From Alphaproteobacteria bacterium (GTDB lineage Bacteria; Pseudomonadota; Alphaproteobacteria; Micavibrionales; Micavibrionaceae): DNA of 64,000 nucleotides. Both the position numbers and the translations under genes were made by a program. Position 1 is the stretch's first letter, and each line of letters begins with the position of its first letter. The stretch spans positions 1 through 64,000 of the forward strand of contig NZDE01000013.1 in assembly GCA_002690045.1 (NCBI GenBank), in the 5' to 3' direction. The notes under the pieces are model-generated. The model made no database searches, was not told the origin of the DNA, and worked only from the letters and a program-made list of their open reading frames with translations. Positions 20,047-30,075 of the stretch are shown here, one piece after another.

Positions 20047-21165
20047 TTAAGCAGATTTTTGTGGCGTTTTCTTTTTTGCGGCCTTTGTCGGCGCTTTCTT
20101 AACGGCTTTAGTTTTACCCGTGTAAAGCGGCGTTGCTTTATATTGTGATATCGCAAAGCCAATTAACACACCGATGATAGCGGCAATAGGCACAGCCAAG
20201 AACATACCAGCAAGCCCCATTAATGCGCCGCCTGCCATTACAGCAAAGATAACCCATAATGGATGAAGGCCAACTTGGTCGCCGACCAATTTAGGGGTTA
20301 GGAAATTGCCTTCAAGGATTTGACCAAAAATGAATATACCAGCAATTAAGCCTGTATAGCCAAATTCAAATGTGGTGAGCCATGCGGTCGCAGTCGCGGC
20401 AATCAACCCACCAATTGCACCAAGCATGGGGATAATGGACAAAAATCCAGCGCTAAGGCCAATAATGACGCCATATTGTAAACCCGCAAGTTTGAGGGCG
20501 ATGGCATAGAAAATCGCCAAGAAGAACGCGACCATTAACTGCCCGCGAATAAAGCCAGATACAATGTTATGCATTTTGTTCAGAAGCATTTTTAATGTCT
20601 TTTCATGTGCACGTGGAAGAAGCTGTTCAAGGTAAGCCATGATACGCGGCCATTCCTTTATGAAGAAATAGGCTGATAATGGTGTAAGGGCAATAATAGA
20701 CAACAATGTAACGAGTGAGCTGCCCCCTGCGGCAAGGCCGTTTAATACAGTATTGCTTGCTTTGAACGCAGTCGCTTTTTGTTCATAGAGTATAGCTATG
20801 ATGTCGCGTTGACTTTCTAACCCCGTTTTTTCTTTGATGATGTCGATATAAGGCAAAATAAACGCTTTTGCTTTTTCAATATATTCTGGAAGTGCTTCGA
20901 TGAGGGCGCGTAATTCGTTGTACAAGGCTGGAACAATAAGCGCGACAATCAAGACAAAAACAGCAAAGCTAACAGTCAAGATGAGAATTGTTGATAGCGC
21001 ACGGTTGATGCCCCATTTATCGAGCCGCTCAACCAAAGGATCGAGGAGGTAAGCTATTGTTGCGCCTAATACAAATGGTAGTAATACAGCCTGTAATAGC
21101 CAAAGGCTTAGAATTATTAATGTAAGGACGGTTACCCAAAATATACTTTGTTTTTCGATGCTCAT
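20047..21165 (-). CDS. AI-2E/PerM family membrane transporter
   Basis: The 372-residue protein has about eight hydrophobic segments: two at the N-terminus, one near residue 60, and a dense set from about 140 to 330. It shows the family pattern, including PLSAYFFIKEW, FIRGQLMVAFFLAIFY and the conserved GHLDVG-region equivalent IIPMLGAIGGLIAA. PerM/YdgG relatives export small molecules or act as Na+/H+ antiporters; the substrate here is unknown. The C-terminus is a lysine/alanine-rich tail (from about residue 352), probably cytoplasmic and nucleic-acid- or membrane-surface-binding (inference). It lies 15 nt downstream of the DUF2066 gene with an AAGGAT ribosome-binding site before its ATG. Confidence 0.85.
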   Translation of the reverse strand: MSIEKQSIFWVTVLTLIILSLWLLQAVLLPFVLGATIAYLLDPLVERLDKWGINRALSTILILTVSFAVFVLIVALIVPALYNELRALIEALPEYIEKAKAFILPYIDIIKEKTGLESQRDIIAILYEQKATAFKASNTVLNGLAAGGSSLVTLLSIIALTPLSAYFFIKEWPRIMAYLEQLLPRAHEKTLKMLLNKMHNIVSGFIRGQLMVAFFLAIFYAIALKLAGLQYGVIIGLSAGFLSIIPMLGAIGGLIAATATAWLTTFEFGYTGLIAGIFIFGQILEGNFLTPKLVGDQVGLHPLWVIFAVMAGGALMGLAGMFLAVPIAAIIGVLIGFAISQYKATPLYTGKTKAVKKAPTKAAKKKTPQKSA

Positions 21166-21180
21166 TTATGGCGATCCTTA

Positions 21181-22269
21181 TTATTTACGGCGAACTTCAT
21201 ATAAGCCAGCGCCTATAGGATTGATGGTTAATCCGCCACGTTCAAGGGATACCGCAAGGCGGTCTAACGGCCAATTGTGGTAAATTTCAACGCGGGCTTC
21301 CTGGGTGCGCAGCGACTTTATAACAACTTTATCAACCGAAGCGTGGCGCTCTAGCGTATTCTTGATGCTGATCCATTGGTCTAAGCTCGGGTAGCGTATC
21401 AGTGCGTTTGTAAGGCCAGTGCCTTGGCCTGGGGTGATGTTGTTTTCGCGTTTCCACTCCTCTTGTAGGAACTGCTTAATACGCTTAACGGAATGTTTGA
21501 CAATGTCACGCCCCGCAGACGGCTGAATTGTCAATGTATCAATATATTCGGGACGATTATTATCGGTTTTATAGATATAGAAGTTAATTGGTGCTTCGTG
21601 AAGCTTTTCAACACCCATTTGTGGGGATGCAATGACGATTACAGCTTCTTTTGCGTTATAGCGCGATACGATGCTATGCATGCTTTCGGGTTTATAGTTT
21701 AAGGCTTCTTGATCTTTGATGTCGATCATATCCTGTAGATCTTTGATCGGCGCGATGATTTTTGTAACCGCGTTTCTGCTGTTTGTTTCTTGCTGCCATG
21801 CGGATAGGAATGGGTTGTTATTATCCCATAATGTGGTGGTCGTCTGCATTTGCAAGAATGGTAGTATTAGTAAGCTTTGCTCTTCTAAATCCGCGTAATT
21901 AACGTTGTTCTGGGCGAAAAATTTTTGAACGTCTTTTTTATTGTAACGCACTGTATATGTTGCGCGATAGCTAGTGGTTGATGATTTTTCCTTAGTAATT
22001 TCAAAATCCATCACCATGTTGGATATTGTGTCGTTATCTGGCATGGTGAATGCTGCAAATTCTTCTTTGCTAACGATACGCTGTGCAAGTAGATTGAAGG
22101 ATTGATTTAGCGCTTTTTTGAATGCAATTTCACGTGCAGCAACGGCGCTTTTTGCAGTAGCTTCGCTTTCGATGTTCTGGATAACGTAGACATTACTGGC
22201 TAATGCGCTGGGCGCATAAAAAAGGATGATCGCCATTGTGCTCATCAGGCGTAATAAAATCCGAGACAT
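21181..22269 (-). CDS. DUF2066 domain periplasmic protein
   Basis: The 362-residue protein has a signal peptide (hydrophobic residues about 8-22, cleavage near ALA-SN). The family hallmark follows: VYVIQNIESEATAKSAVAARE, a helical AFKKALNQSFNLLAQRIV segment, and a YTVRYNKKDVQKFFAQN strand. The DUF2066 family has no established function. In alphaproteobacteria it commonly precedes perM and hda, as here. It is the first gene of the operon, with a GAGAAAG-type ribosome-binding site. The 291-bp gap to the divergent small gene at 22561 should hold its promoter; no clear consensus was identified. Confidence 0.8.
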   Translation of the reverse strand: MSRILLRLMSTMAIILFYAPSALASNVYVIQNIESEATAKSAVAAREIAFKKALNQSFNLLAQRIVSKEEFAAFTMPDNDTISNMVMDFEITKEKSSTTSYRATYTVRYNKKDVQKFFAQNNVNYADLEEQSLLILPFLQMQTTTTLWDNNNPFLSAWQQETNSRNAVTKIIAPIKDLQDMIDIKDQEALNYKPESMHSIVSRYNAKEAVIVIASPQMGVEKLHEAPINFYIYKTDNNRPEYIDTLTIQPSAGRDIVKHSVKRIKQFLQEEWKRENNITPGQGTGLTNALIRYPSLDQWISIKNTLERHASVDKVVIKSLRTQEARVEIYHNWPLDRLAVSLERGGLTINPIGAGLYEVRRK

Positions 22270-22560
22270 ATTCGTTTCTTTCTCTAGTCGAAAGCTGTTT
22301 CAAATGAATAATAAGCATATTGCTGTCCGTTGATTTTGGCAAGGCTTTCTGTCCGGAAAAGTGCGGTGCGTTATATTTATGTTTTTTTTATATTTTTCGG
22401 CGTTTATTAAATGTTTTTATAATGTTAAAATATAAGCTGTTTTTGTTGTGCCGACATGTTGATGGCGGTATAAAATATATGTCTGTTGTGGAGGTGATTA
22501 ATTGATCTCTATCATACACAAGCTCAAAAGCTATTAAATTCTTGAAAGGTAATCTAACAA

Positions 22561-22710
22561 ATGGCAAGTACAAAAAAGGTGTCTGTTGATAAAGAAACAG
22601 TTGATGCAGCACAGAAAACATGGGAATCTTTTGTTCAATTTTCAAAAATAAGCACAATTTTCGTGATTGTTGTTTTGGTGCTGATGGCTGCATTTTTGAT
22701 TAAATGGTAA
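22561..22710 (+). CDS. aa3-type cytochrome c oxidase subunit IV-like small membrane protein
   Basis: A 49-codon gene starts with ATG at 22561 and ends TAA at 22710. The N-terminus is charged (MASTKKVSVDKETVDAA), then comes KTWESFVQFSK, then a single membrane helix (STIFVIVVLVLMAAFLI), ending KW. Size, the TWxxFVxFSK motif before the helix and the C-terminal helix match the alphaproteobacterial aa3 oxidase subunit IV family (PF07835), which packs against subunits I and III. An AAAGG ribosome-binding site lies about 12 nt upstream. No other oxidase gene is nearby, so it is an orphan in position. Other single-helix small proteins cannot be excluded. Confidence 0.72.
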   Translation: MASTKKVSVDKETVDAAQKTWESFVQFSKISTIFVIVVLVLMAAFLIKW

Positions 22711-22758
22711 TTTGCGTTGCACGTTCACTTTAATTTTTAAATTTTTATCGAGTGTGTA

Positions 22759-25700
22759 ATGACCCTAAATAAACTCTCTAAACTTAAAGGCTTTTATAAG
22801 CTATCTGCACTGACGCTATATATGCATGTGCTGTGTGCTGCGCTAATGCTTATGTTTTGTTTTGTGGGGGGGAGTGTTAAGTCATTTGCTGCAAGTAATA
22901 ACACTTTGGGTGTTATTGCCCTGAATTCAGAGATGTCATCGATTGATTTGAAAGGCAAGGTTTTCGTCTTTGAAGACAAATTTAAGAAATATAATTTGTC
23001 TTCTGCGTGGAAGGAAATTAATGCAAAGCCATCGTCATTTCTATCTGACTCGCGCGTATTACGATTAACATCGCAATCTTCGTCTTATTGGATGATGTTA
23101 CGCATCAACAACCAATCCGAAACAGATAACTGGATTTTGGATTTTGGTGATACTTTTAATGGGCGTTCAGGGTTCGTAAAGAAAATTATGGCCTATGATG
23201 TCACAGAGCGTGAGTTAATATTAAAAATTTTTGGTAACGAAAATCAAGAGCTTGAAAAAAGCGATAATTTGATTGAAAGCGCTTTATTGCTAGACTTACC
23301 GCGCGGTAAAACGTCACATTTGGTGCTGTACGTGGAGCCTGCTGCGAAGAAGCCATTTATAATCGCGCCGCGCTTATATAAGAAAACACAGTATTTTGGG
23401 CGCGGGATCAACCTGCTTGATCGCCATAACATGACGATTTACGTGTATATTGCGTTGCTGTTTATGATGGTAACCTTCACATTGATGTATCGTAAACCGC
23501 ATCAATTATTTGGTACGTTATTTCTGTTTTTTGGCTTGGTACATTATCTGGTCGAAAACACCGTATTGTATGCGGGGGTGCCTTTATATGAACAGACGTT
23601 GTTCTTTAGCTTCATCTTGACGCAGATTTGCTTGTTCTATGTCTTTTATAACTATTTTTATGATAAAGTTATAAGCTCTAATTTTATGCAGCAAATGGCA
23701 CTTGGTATGCCAGCTTTGGCGTTGGTTCTTACGGGGTTTTCTGTTTTGGCCGTGCCAGATGATTATGCGTATTTAGTGTTCTTAGCGGCGATTTTTGTCG
23801 TTATTCTAGCCAATTTCATTTTATTTGCCGCGAATATCAAGTCTAAGGTACTTGTTAAGTATCTAACTATGCTCGCGGGCCTTTTGTATAGCGGGGCAAT
23901 CTTCGCAGGTAGTATTTCTATAGAGTTCTCATTAGGCGATAAATCGTATTTATTTGGCTATGCCTATGTATATGCACAGTTAGCTATTTCGTTATTGCTG
24001 ATTTTATCTATGCCTATTCGCCGCCCAACGGACAAGAAGGCTGCTGCGCCTTTATCAGGCATTGGTAAGAATGTTTTTCCTAGTGGTGCAAATTACCGTA
24101 ATTCAAAAGACACGGCTGACCGTGAGCGTTTGTTGCGCGTGCTTGATCGTGAGCGTGAGCTGCTGGATGAAGCACGTTCGCGCGAAGCGGAAAAGACAGA
24201 AGAAATGCGTTTGGCAAAAGATTTGGCGGATGAGGCGAATAAAGCGAAGTCTGCTTTCTTGGCTGTGATCAGCCATGAAATTCGCACGCCGATTACGGGC
24301 GTTCTCGGGATGGTCAAATTACTGATGGGTACATCTTTGAGTGACACGCAAAAAGATTACGCACAAACTATTCAAGATTCAGGCGATGCGATGCTTGCAT
24401 TGCTCAACGATATTCTTGACTACGAGAAAATTGAGAGCGGCAAACTTGAGCTTGAATTTATATCTTTCGATGTCCGTCGTTTGATGCAAGGTATTGAGCG
24501 GCTTATGAGCGGTCATGCTGAGGCGAAGAAAATCGGACTTGGCTTATCTATTGAATCGGACGTGCCGGAATTTATCGTCGGCGACCCGACACGCCTGCGA
24601 CAGGTTGTTTTGAACTTGCTAAGTAATGCCATTAAGTTCACGGATTACGGTGATGTAAAAATCATCGTGAAACGCATTGATATGGGGACAAGTGATGAAA
24701 AGAAAATGGTACCTGGCGCAACGGGCTTATCAGGTAACCGTCCAATTCACTCTGTTTACTTTGGTGTGCAGGATTCTGGCATTGGTTTATCAAATGATGC
24801 GCAAAAGAATTTGTTTACACCTTTCACGCAAGCTAAGGCAGAAACAACACGTAAATATGGCGGAACAGGGCTGGGCTTATCTATTTGTCAGAAGCTTATT
24901 AATGCTATGGGCGGCGAAATTAGCGTAAATAGTAAAGAAGGCGAAGGGTCAACTTTCTTCTTTACACTGGATATGCAAGAAGGCGATGCAGCGGAAGCTT
25001 TAAGTGAAGATGGCACATCTAAAAACGTTAATGTAAGTGGTAAGTCTTATCGTATGCTTGCTGTAGATGATAACAGCATTAATCTTAAAGTTCTTAATGG
25101 CTTCCTTGATAAATTGGGGCATGTTTGTATTAAGGTTGAAAGTGGTGAAGAGGCGCTTGAGCGTTTAATGTCTGAACGCTTTGATATGGTCTTTATGGAT
25201 GTAAATATGCGCGGTATGAGCGGCCTTGAAACTACGCGTAAAATTCGTGAAATGCAGCATGTTGAAAAATCAGCAATACCTATTGTGGCGTTGACAGGTA
25301 ATTCGGGAATGGATGCGGTTCATGAGTGTTATGAGGCGGGGATGGACGACTTCATTCTTAAGCCAGTAAACCCAAATGCGCTGTCTACTATGGTTAATAA
25401 ATATGAAACAAATGAATTTAGTAACGAGATAACAACGAAGAAATACAAAGAAATTCGCCAGACCCTTTTATCAGGGGGAAGTATGAATGCTGAAGATACG
25501 CCAATTGTATCTATTGGTGATAAAGATGCCGCGCCACAGGGCATTGTTAATGATGCTACGGCTGTAGAGGCATCAGTTGAAACGATTGTAGCGTCAACGG
25601 TCGATGTTGACGATGATGAATTGCCCGTTTTGCCAGCCCAGATGGAAACAAATGTATATGCTGATACAAGCGATGTCGCAAATGCTGAAGGCGCGGTCGC

Positions 25701-26184
25701 AATTGATGGCGGCGTGTCGCCGTTACAACAGTTTATTCATGATGAGTCTGAAGAAGATGTAGATCAGCTCGTTGCAGATACAAGTAATGCCGATAAAGAT
25801 GAGCCGATTAGTGATGCTTTTCGTGCGGATATTGAAGCGCGCGGTGAAGTGTTTGAGGCGTCACTACTTGAAGCATTAAAGCTGTCTATGGATCATGGCG
25901 AATTGGTTGCCTTGGTTGATGGTTTTGATGAAAAAGGGCAAGAAATTTTGTCAGGCCTGTCTGTTGCGCATCAGTCAAAAGATTGGACAACGCTCGGCCA
26001 GCGCGCACATGAAATGAAAGGGATGGCTGGAAATTTTGGCTTGCGCGCCTTAAGCGAAATGATGAAAGAACTTGAAAACTTAATCAAGAATAAGAAATTC
26101 AATGAGATTGAATATTTTATGGTACGCACACCAATCGCATATAGCCTAGGTATTAAAGCGATTAAGAACTGGATTTCAAATTAG
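22759..26184 (+). CDS. Hybrid sensor histidine kinase: 7TM-DISM sensor, HisKA, HATPase, receiver, HPt
   Basis: The 1141-residue protein is a one-polypeptide phosphorelay. Residues ~14-38 form a signal or anchor helix, ~45-195 a periplasmic DISMED2-like sensor, and ~220-430 seven membrane helices (7TM-DISM). A coiled linker rich in RERELLDEARSREAEK follows. The H-box ISHEIRTP holds His506. The ATPase domain shows the N-box (LRQVVLNLLSNAIKF) and the G-boxes DSGIGLS and GTGLGLSI. A receiver follows with acceptor Asp814 (FMDVNMRGM) and KP at its end. After an acidic linker, an HPt domain carries His1084 (AHEMKGMAGNFG). DISM sensors are thought to bind carbohydrate or envelope ligands. No cognate response regulator is adjacent, so the HPt must pass phosphate to one encoded elsewhere. 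The gene starts 48 nt after the small oxidase gene and may be cotranscribed. Confidence 0.92.
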   Translation: MTLNKLSKLKGFYKLSALTLYMHVLCAALMLMFCFVGGSVKSFAASNNTLGVIALNSEMSSIDLKGKVFVFEDKFKKYNLSSAWKEINAKPSSFLSDSRVLRLTSQSSSYWMMLRINNQSETDNWILDFGDTFNGRSGFVKKIMAYDVTERELILKIFGNENQELEKSDNLIESALLLDLPRGKTSHLVLYVEPAAKKPFIIAPRLYKKTQYFGRGINLLDRHNMTIYVYIALLFMMVTFTLMYRKPHQLFGTLFLFFGLVHYLVENTVLYAGVPLYEQTLFFSFILTQICLFYVFYNYFYDKVISSNFMQQMALGMPALALVLTGFSVLAVPDDYAYLVFLAAIFVVILANFILFAANIKSKVLVKYLTMLAGLLYSGAIFAGSISIEFSLGDKSYLFGYAYVYAQLAISLLLILSMPIRRPTDKKAAAPLSGIGKNVFPSGANYRNSKDTADRERLLRVLDRERELLDEARSREAEKTEEMRLAKDLADEANKAKSAFLAVISHEIRTPITGVLGMVKLLMGTSLSDTQKDYAQTIQDSGDAMLALLNDILDYEKIESGKLELEFISFDVRRLMQGIERLMSGHAEAKKIGLGLSIESDVPEFIVGDPTRLRQVVLNLLSNAIKFTDYGDVKIIVKRIDMGTSDEKKMVPGATGLSGNRPIHSVYFGVQDSGIGLSNDAQKNLFTPFTQAKAETTRKYGGTGLGLSICQKLINAMGGEISVNSKEGEGSTFFFTLDMQEGDAAEALSEDGTSKNVNVSGKSYRMLAVDDNSINLKVLNGFLDKLGHVCIKVESGEEALERLMSERFDMVFMDVNMRGMSGLETTRKIREMQHVEKSAIPIVALTGNSGMDAVHECYEAGMDDFILKPVNPNALSTMVNKYETNEFSNEITTKKYKEIRQTLLSGGSMNAEDTPIVSIGDKDAAPQGIVNDATAVEASVETIVASTVDVDDDELPVLPAQMETNVYADTSDVANAEGAVAIDGGVSPLQQFIHDESEEDVDQLVADTSNADKDEPISDAFRADIEARGEVFEASLLEALKLSMDHGELVALVDGFDEKGQEILSGLSVAHQSKDWTTLGQRAHEMKGMAGNFGLRALSEMMKELENLIKNKKFNEIEYFMVRTPIAYSLGIKAIKNWISN

Positions 26185-26202
26185 ATTTTTTAATAGCGGA
26201 TT

Positions 26203-29200
26203 TTATTCATCGCTATCATCAGGACTTTCTTCAAACAATATACGGCGGATTATACCAGGCGCGAGGACGGATAACGGGTTAATGGAAACCTTTGTTTTTT
26301 CCGATGTGCCTTTGATTGTATATGTTGCTGCAAAGATGCCTTGGTTTTCTCCACCAGTCAATATGCTACCTAGAAGCGGAATTTTACTAATAAATTTATT
26401 GATGAATGAGATGGGGACGATGGTGCCGTTTATATCAATTTCATTGCGTTGGCCTTGGTGAATATTACCTTCAAAAGTTAGGCCAAGTGCGCCTCCAGAT
26501 GTACGCCCTTTACGGAATTCAAATTTGATACCGCTATTAGATATTTTCCAGTTGAGGTTACTTTCCAAGCGATCAAATGTTATGCCTTCTTGAGTAAGCA
26601 GTTCTTCTACACCTGTAAGGGTCATGGCATTGAGCAAGCGCGCAAGCGTAGGTGCATTGGTGACCATAAAGTCATCAATCATTGCTTTGCCCTTTATGTT
26701 GTTCGGGTGGCCCTGCGCGGTTGGCTCGCCAAATACGACAATCTTGCCGCCTTTGACATTCTCATAGAGGTTAAAGGCACGTAAGAACGCGCCTGCATCG
26801 TCGGCCTCAAGACGGAACTCTAGCTTACCGCTATCTTGTGCGGGTTTGTAGCGGAGGTAGACCGGCTTGCCTTCGGCTTTGGCGTCCATTTCCAACTGGT
26901 TGATAACGTCATTGCCATTAATCATGACATAGGCCGTGGCGTCATCTAAACGGCCATCTACTTTACTGGTATTCAGGCGTTTCGTTTTGGCAAATACTTC
27001 AATATCCGTGCCCGATTTATCGGATGGCTTAGGCGCGGTTTTATTGTTACTGTCTTCATCACTGCCGCTTACACTATCGCCAACCGACAGGAACGGAAGA
27101 AGGTCAAGATAGGTGCCGTCAACTTCAAAACGCATGACTTGTGAGGATGGTCTAGATATTTCTAGATCAAATTTGTTTTTCTGGATTTGAACTTTATTGA
27201 ATTCACCTGACTTAATGTCCCATTCTTTGCCCACTTTACCAAATTGGATTTTGGCGTTTTTAATGACAGTATCAGGCGTGTTAATATTTAGGCGATTTAT
27301 TTCGTGCACTTCACCATCGCGAATAATGATATGCGCGGACGCGTTGCCGGCCTGTTTTTCAGCTTTGATGTAATCAAATGGATTTATGAAGAATTTTGCT
27401 GGCGTTAAGTCTAAATCAACGTCAATTACCGCGGCGTTATTGGGGCGCTCTTTATAGGTGAGTTTTACGGCAGGCGGTCCGCTAATGTAATCGTCCAAAT
27501 CAATGTTAAAAGCATCCCTTAGCTTTTTGTCGCCTTTAAAGGATGCGTTGATGATCGAATAGTCCTTATGTGCATCACTATCGACATAGCGTGTCCAATC
27601 AAGCTTAACAGGGCGATCTAATAGCTTACCATTGCCGGAAAGGATGATTTTTTCGCTATCATATTTTACGGTGAAAGGGCCGTCAGTTAAGGCATAATTC
27701 TTAACGGCGTTTGGTATATAGACTTCGTTTAAGGTTGCATCTAGATCGACTTTTACTTGGGTGGCGAGCAAGTCTTTAATTGTGGGGAAGGTAAGTGCTA
27801 TGTCTAGTGTGGCATCGCCTTTGGTTTCTTCTGGCTTGAAATCAAAGCGGTCACCTAAGGCAATCGGCTCTTTGCTGATATAGGCGAAGACGGTCGGCAC
27901 TGGCCCTGCGAGTTTTAATTTAATATCGGCAATGCCTTTGCCTGTTTCATATATATTTTTAAGCTTTACATCACCCTCGCTGAGTTTCAGGTCAGCTACC
28001 ATACCATTATCAACGAAAATTTCTAAGCCGGTCTCGTCTATAAAACCGTGGCCTTCTGCGTTATCGACAGGAAGCATTGGCGCGCGGTAATTAATATGGA
28101 CATTATCAAAAGAGAAATCGAGGCGCGGGTCGGTTACTGTGGTCGCACCGCTATCGAAATTATGCGCAAGGGCGACTTGTCCTTTAATATTGTGAAACTG
28201 TCCTTTGGAGAGTTTTTCGGTCAGCCATACGGACGCGCTTTCGCTTTTTAGGCTGCTTGGCCAGTTGTTTTTAAAGAAGTTCAAATCAATTTGGGGCGCT
28301 TCAAGCTTTGCGGTTGCTTGATAATCCATACCTTGAAATGTACCGCTGATTTTTCCATTTAGTTTAGTGTCGTCGACTTCTAGGCTACGTAGATCTAATT
28401 GATAGTTGCGTTCTTTATTATCGAAAAAACCAGACAAAATGATATTATTGATGGTTTTCTTGTGTTGAAATTCTTGCGGCAGGTTAATGCCTATTTCAGG
28501 GATGTTTACATCAATAACGGCATTATCAAGGGTCAAATCCTTGTTAAATGTCGCAATGAAACGACCATTTATTTTGGCTTCATGTTTGCGGAATGGTTTA
28601 AGTTCTTTGATGTATCTCGATAGTATCGCAACATCGAATTTTTCTAGGTTAATTTTAGCTTCTAGCTGTTCGTTATCGCGCTCATAAGTGACGTCTAAGT
28701 TAACTTTATTGTGATCTTCGCTGCTGTACGGGGAAAGGTTTATGGCAGCTTGGGCGTTAATCCCTTTGTCCCAACGTGTGAGTGCAAGGTCAATTTGTGG
28801 TAAGAACCACGTCATGTTTGATACTTTATCACTGATGATAATTTCAGCTTCACGAATTTCAAATCGATCGAGGTAACCAAGCTTATCATCTGCTTTTAGC
28901 GCATCCTCTTCTGGCTTTAGTAGCGTTTCAATTATGTCACTGGCAAAGTTCGTATCAGGTTCTTGCTGTGCATCGGGCGCTGTTTTTACAGCTTCTTTAT
29001 CTGAAGCAATATCAATGGAAAAGCTGTTGTTAGCTTCGCGCAAAATATGGGCGCGTGGGCTGTATAATACAACTTCGTCTATAGCAAGTTTACCGCGGAT
29101 CATGGCGCGCATATCAAGGAATAGATCGGCTTTGCTGATGGAGAAGACTTCCTGCGCACCGGACTTTAACTGCATGTCTAAGGCGCGTAATTTCAGACTG

Positions 29201-29481
29201 CCTTCTAATTCAGGCCAGGCAATTACGATATGTGAAAAGTCCACTTGATATGGGGAGCCCTCACTATTAACGGTTTTTAATATAGCGGGTTTAACGAAGC
29301 TAATATCTATCGGTGCGCTACGTAGCTTCCATAGAACTAGGCCGACGAATAACAGGAGAAAAACGAGAATAATAGCTAAGATTTCAGCGCCAATACGCGC
29401 CGCTTTTTTGGACGCGCAGGCACCTGCCATGCGCTTACATAGCTCAATAAATTTATTTTGCGATTTTACAGCGTTACTCAT
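26203..29481 (-). CDS. YhdP/AsmA-like envelope protein (DUF3971 and AsmA_2 regions)
   Basis: The 1092-residue protein has one N-terminal membrane helix (about residues 30-53) and a long beta-rich periplasmic part. The N-terminal block (FSHIVIAWPELEGSLKLRALDM, then DEVVLYSPRAHI) and the C-terminal block (TGVEELLTQEGITFDRLESN, GRTSGGALGLTFEGNI, KIPLLGSILTG) are the conserved ends of the YhdP/AsmA-like family. These proteins form hydrophobic grooves spanning the periplasm and are linked to phospholipid transport to the outer membrane. It ends 18 nt from the convergent histidine kinase gene. A basic cytoplasmic stretch precedes the membrane helix. Confidence 0.85.
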   Translation of the reverse strand: MSNAVKSQNKFIELCKRMAGACASKKAARIGAEILAIILVFLLLFVGLVLWKLRSAPIDISFVKPAILKTVNSEGSPYQVDFSHIVIAWPELEGSLKLRALDMQLKSGAQEVFSISKADLFLDMRAMIRGKLAIDEVVLYSPRAHILREANNSFSIDIASDKEAVKTAPDAQQEPDTNFASDIIETLLKPEEDALKADDKLGYLDRFEIREAEIIISDKVSNMTWFLPQIDLALTRWDKGINAQAAINLSPYSSEDHNKVNLDVTYERDNEQLEAKINLEKFDVAILSRYIKELKPFRKHEAKINGRFIATFNKDLTLDNAVIDVNIPEIGINLPQEFQHKKTINNIILSGFFDNKERNYQLDLRSLEVDDTKLNGKISGTFQGMDYQATAKLEAPQIDLNFFKNNWPSSLKSESASVWLTEKLSKGQFHNIKGQVALAHNFDSGATTVTDPRLDFSFDNVHINYRAPMLPVDNAEGHGFIDETGLEIFVDNGMVADLKLSEGDVKLKNIYETGKGIADIKLKLAGPVPTVFAYISKEPIALGDRFDFKPEETKGDATLDIALTFPTIKDLLATQVKVDLDATLNEVYIPNAVKNYALTDGPFTVKYDSEKIILSGNGKLLDRPVKLDWTRYVDSDAHKDYSIINASFKGDKKLRDAFNIDLDDYISGPPAVKLTYKERPNNAAVIDVDLDLTPAKFFINPFDYIKAEKQAGNASAHIIIRDGEVHEINRLNINTPDTVIKNAKIQFGKVGKEWDIKSGEFNKVQIQKNKFDLEISRPSSQVMRFEVDGTYLDLLPFLSVGDSVSGSDEDSNNKTAPKPSDKSGTDIEVFAKTKRLNTSKVDGRLDDATAYVMINGNDVINQLEMDAKAEGKPVYLRYKPAQDSGKLEFRLEADDAGAFLRAFNLYENVKGGKIVVFGEPTAQGHPNNIKGKAMIDDFMVTNAPTLARLLNAMTLTGVEELLTQEGITFDRLESNLNWKISNSGIKFEFRKGRTSGGALGLTFEGNIHQGQRNEIDINGTIVPISFINKFISKIPLLGSILTGGENQGIFAATYTIKGTSEKTKVSINPLSVLAPGIIRRILFEESPDDSDE

Positions 29482-29604
29482 TATGTCTCTGCTTTGAAAA
29501 TATATCTGACTATAATGGTGCTGTTATCTTTTTTCTAGCACCGTTCTTGACTTTTATACCGTGAACGCACAGCTTATTAAAACAAAAATGATAAGGAACA
29601 GAAA

Positions 29605-30075
29605 ATGACGAATCTAAATATTGGTGATGATGCCCCTAAATTTAACCTGCCTGCAGAAGGCGAATTAAGTGGCACGGTTGATAGTAACAAAATTAAAGGC
29701 CCTTATGTTGTCTATTTCTACCCGAAGGACGACACACCTGGCTGTACGAAGGAAGCTATTGGCTTTACGGCACAAAAGGCTGAATTTGATGCGCTTGGCG
29801 TAAAAATTATTGGCGTATCGAAGGATACGCTGGCAAAACATAACAAATTTATATGTAAGCATAGCCTTGATTTAACGCTGCTTTCGGATGAAGAGGGCAG
29901 CCTTTGTGAAGCTTACGGCGTGTGGGTGGAGAAGAACCTCTATGGCCGTAAATATATGGGGATTGAGCGTGCGACATTTTTAATTGATGCACAGGGCAAG
30001 ATTGCGCATATATGGCGCAAAGTTAAGGTCAAAGACCATGTTGAAGATGTGCTAGAAAAAGCGAAATCACTTTAA
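29605..30075 (+). CDS. bcp: Peroxiredoxin, PrxQ/BCP type (thiol peroxidase)
   Basis: The 156-residue protein reduces H2O2 and organic peroxides at a peroxidatic cysteine. The active-site segment is YPKDDTPGCTKEA with Cys47. The resolving Cys usual in E. coli Bcp, five residues later, is replaced by Ile52. A cysteine at position 84 (HNKFICKHSL) instead matches the alternative PrxQ subgroup with the resolving Cys in helix 3. Full family length and an AAGGAACAG ribosome-binding site support the call. It ends in a strong bidirectional terminator shared with the convergent hydrolase. A hairpin at 29517-29542 (GGTGCT...AGCACC) lies upstream, directly after a TATAAT at 29511. Confidence 0.92.
   Translation: MTNLNIGDDAPKFNLPAEGELSGTVDSNKIKGPYVVYFYPKDDTPGCTKEAIGFTAQKAEFDALGVKIIGVSKDTLAKHNKFICKHSLDLTLLSDEEGSLCEAYGVWVEKNLYGRKYMGIERATFLIDAQGKIAHIWRKVKVKDHVEDVLEKAKSL

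Noticed and set aside
22320-22693. ORFs of 61 and 101 codons around 22.3-22.7 kb
   Set aside because: No ribosome-binding site or recognisable content; the 49-codon gene at 22561 explains the region better.
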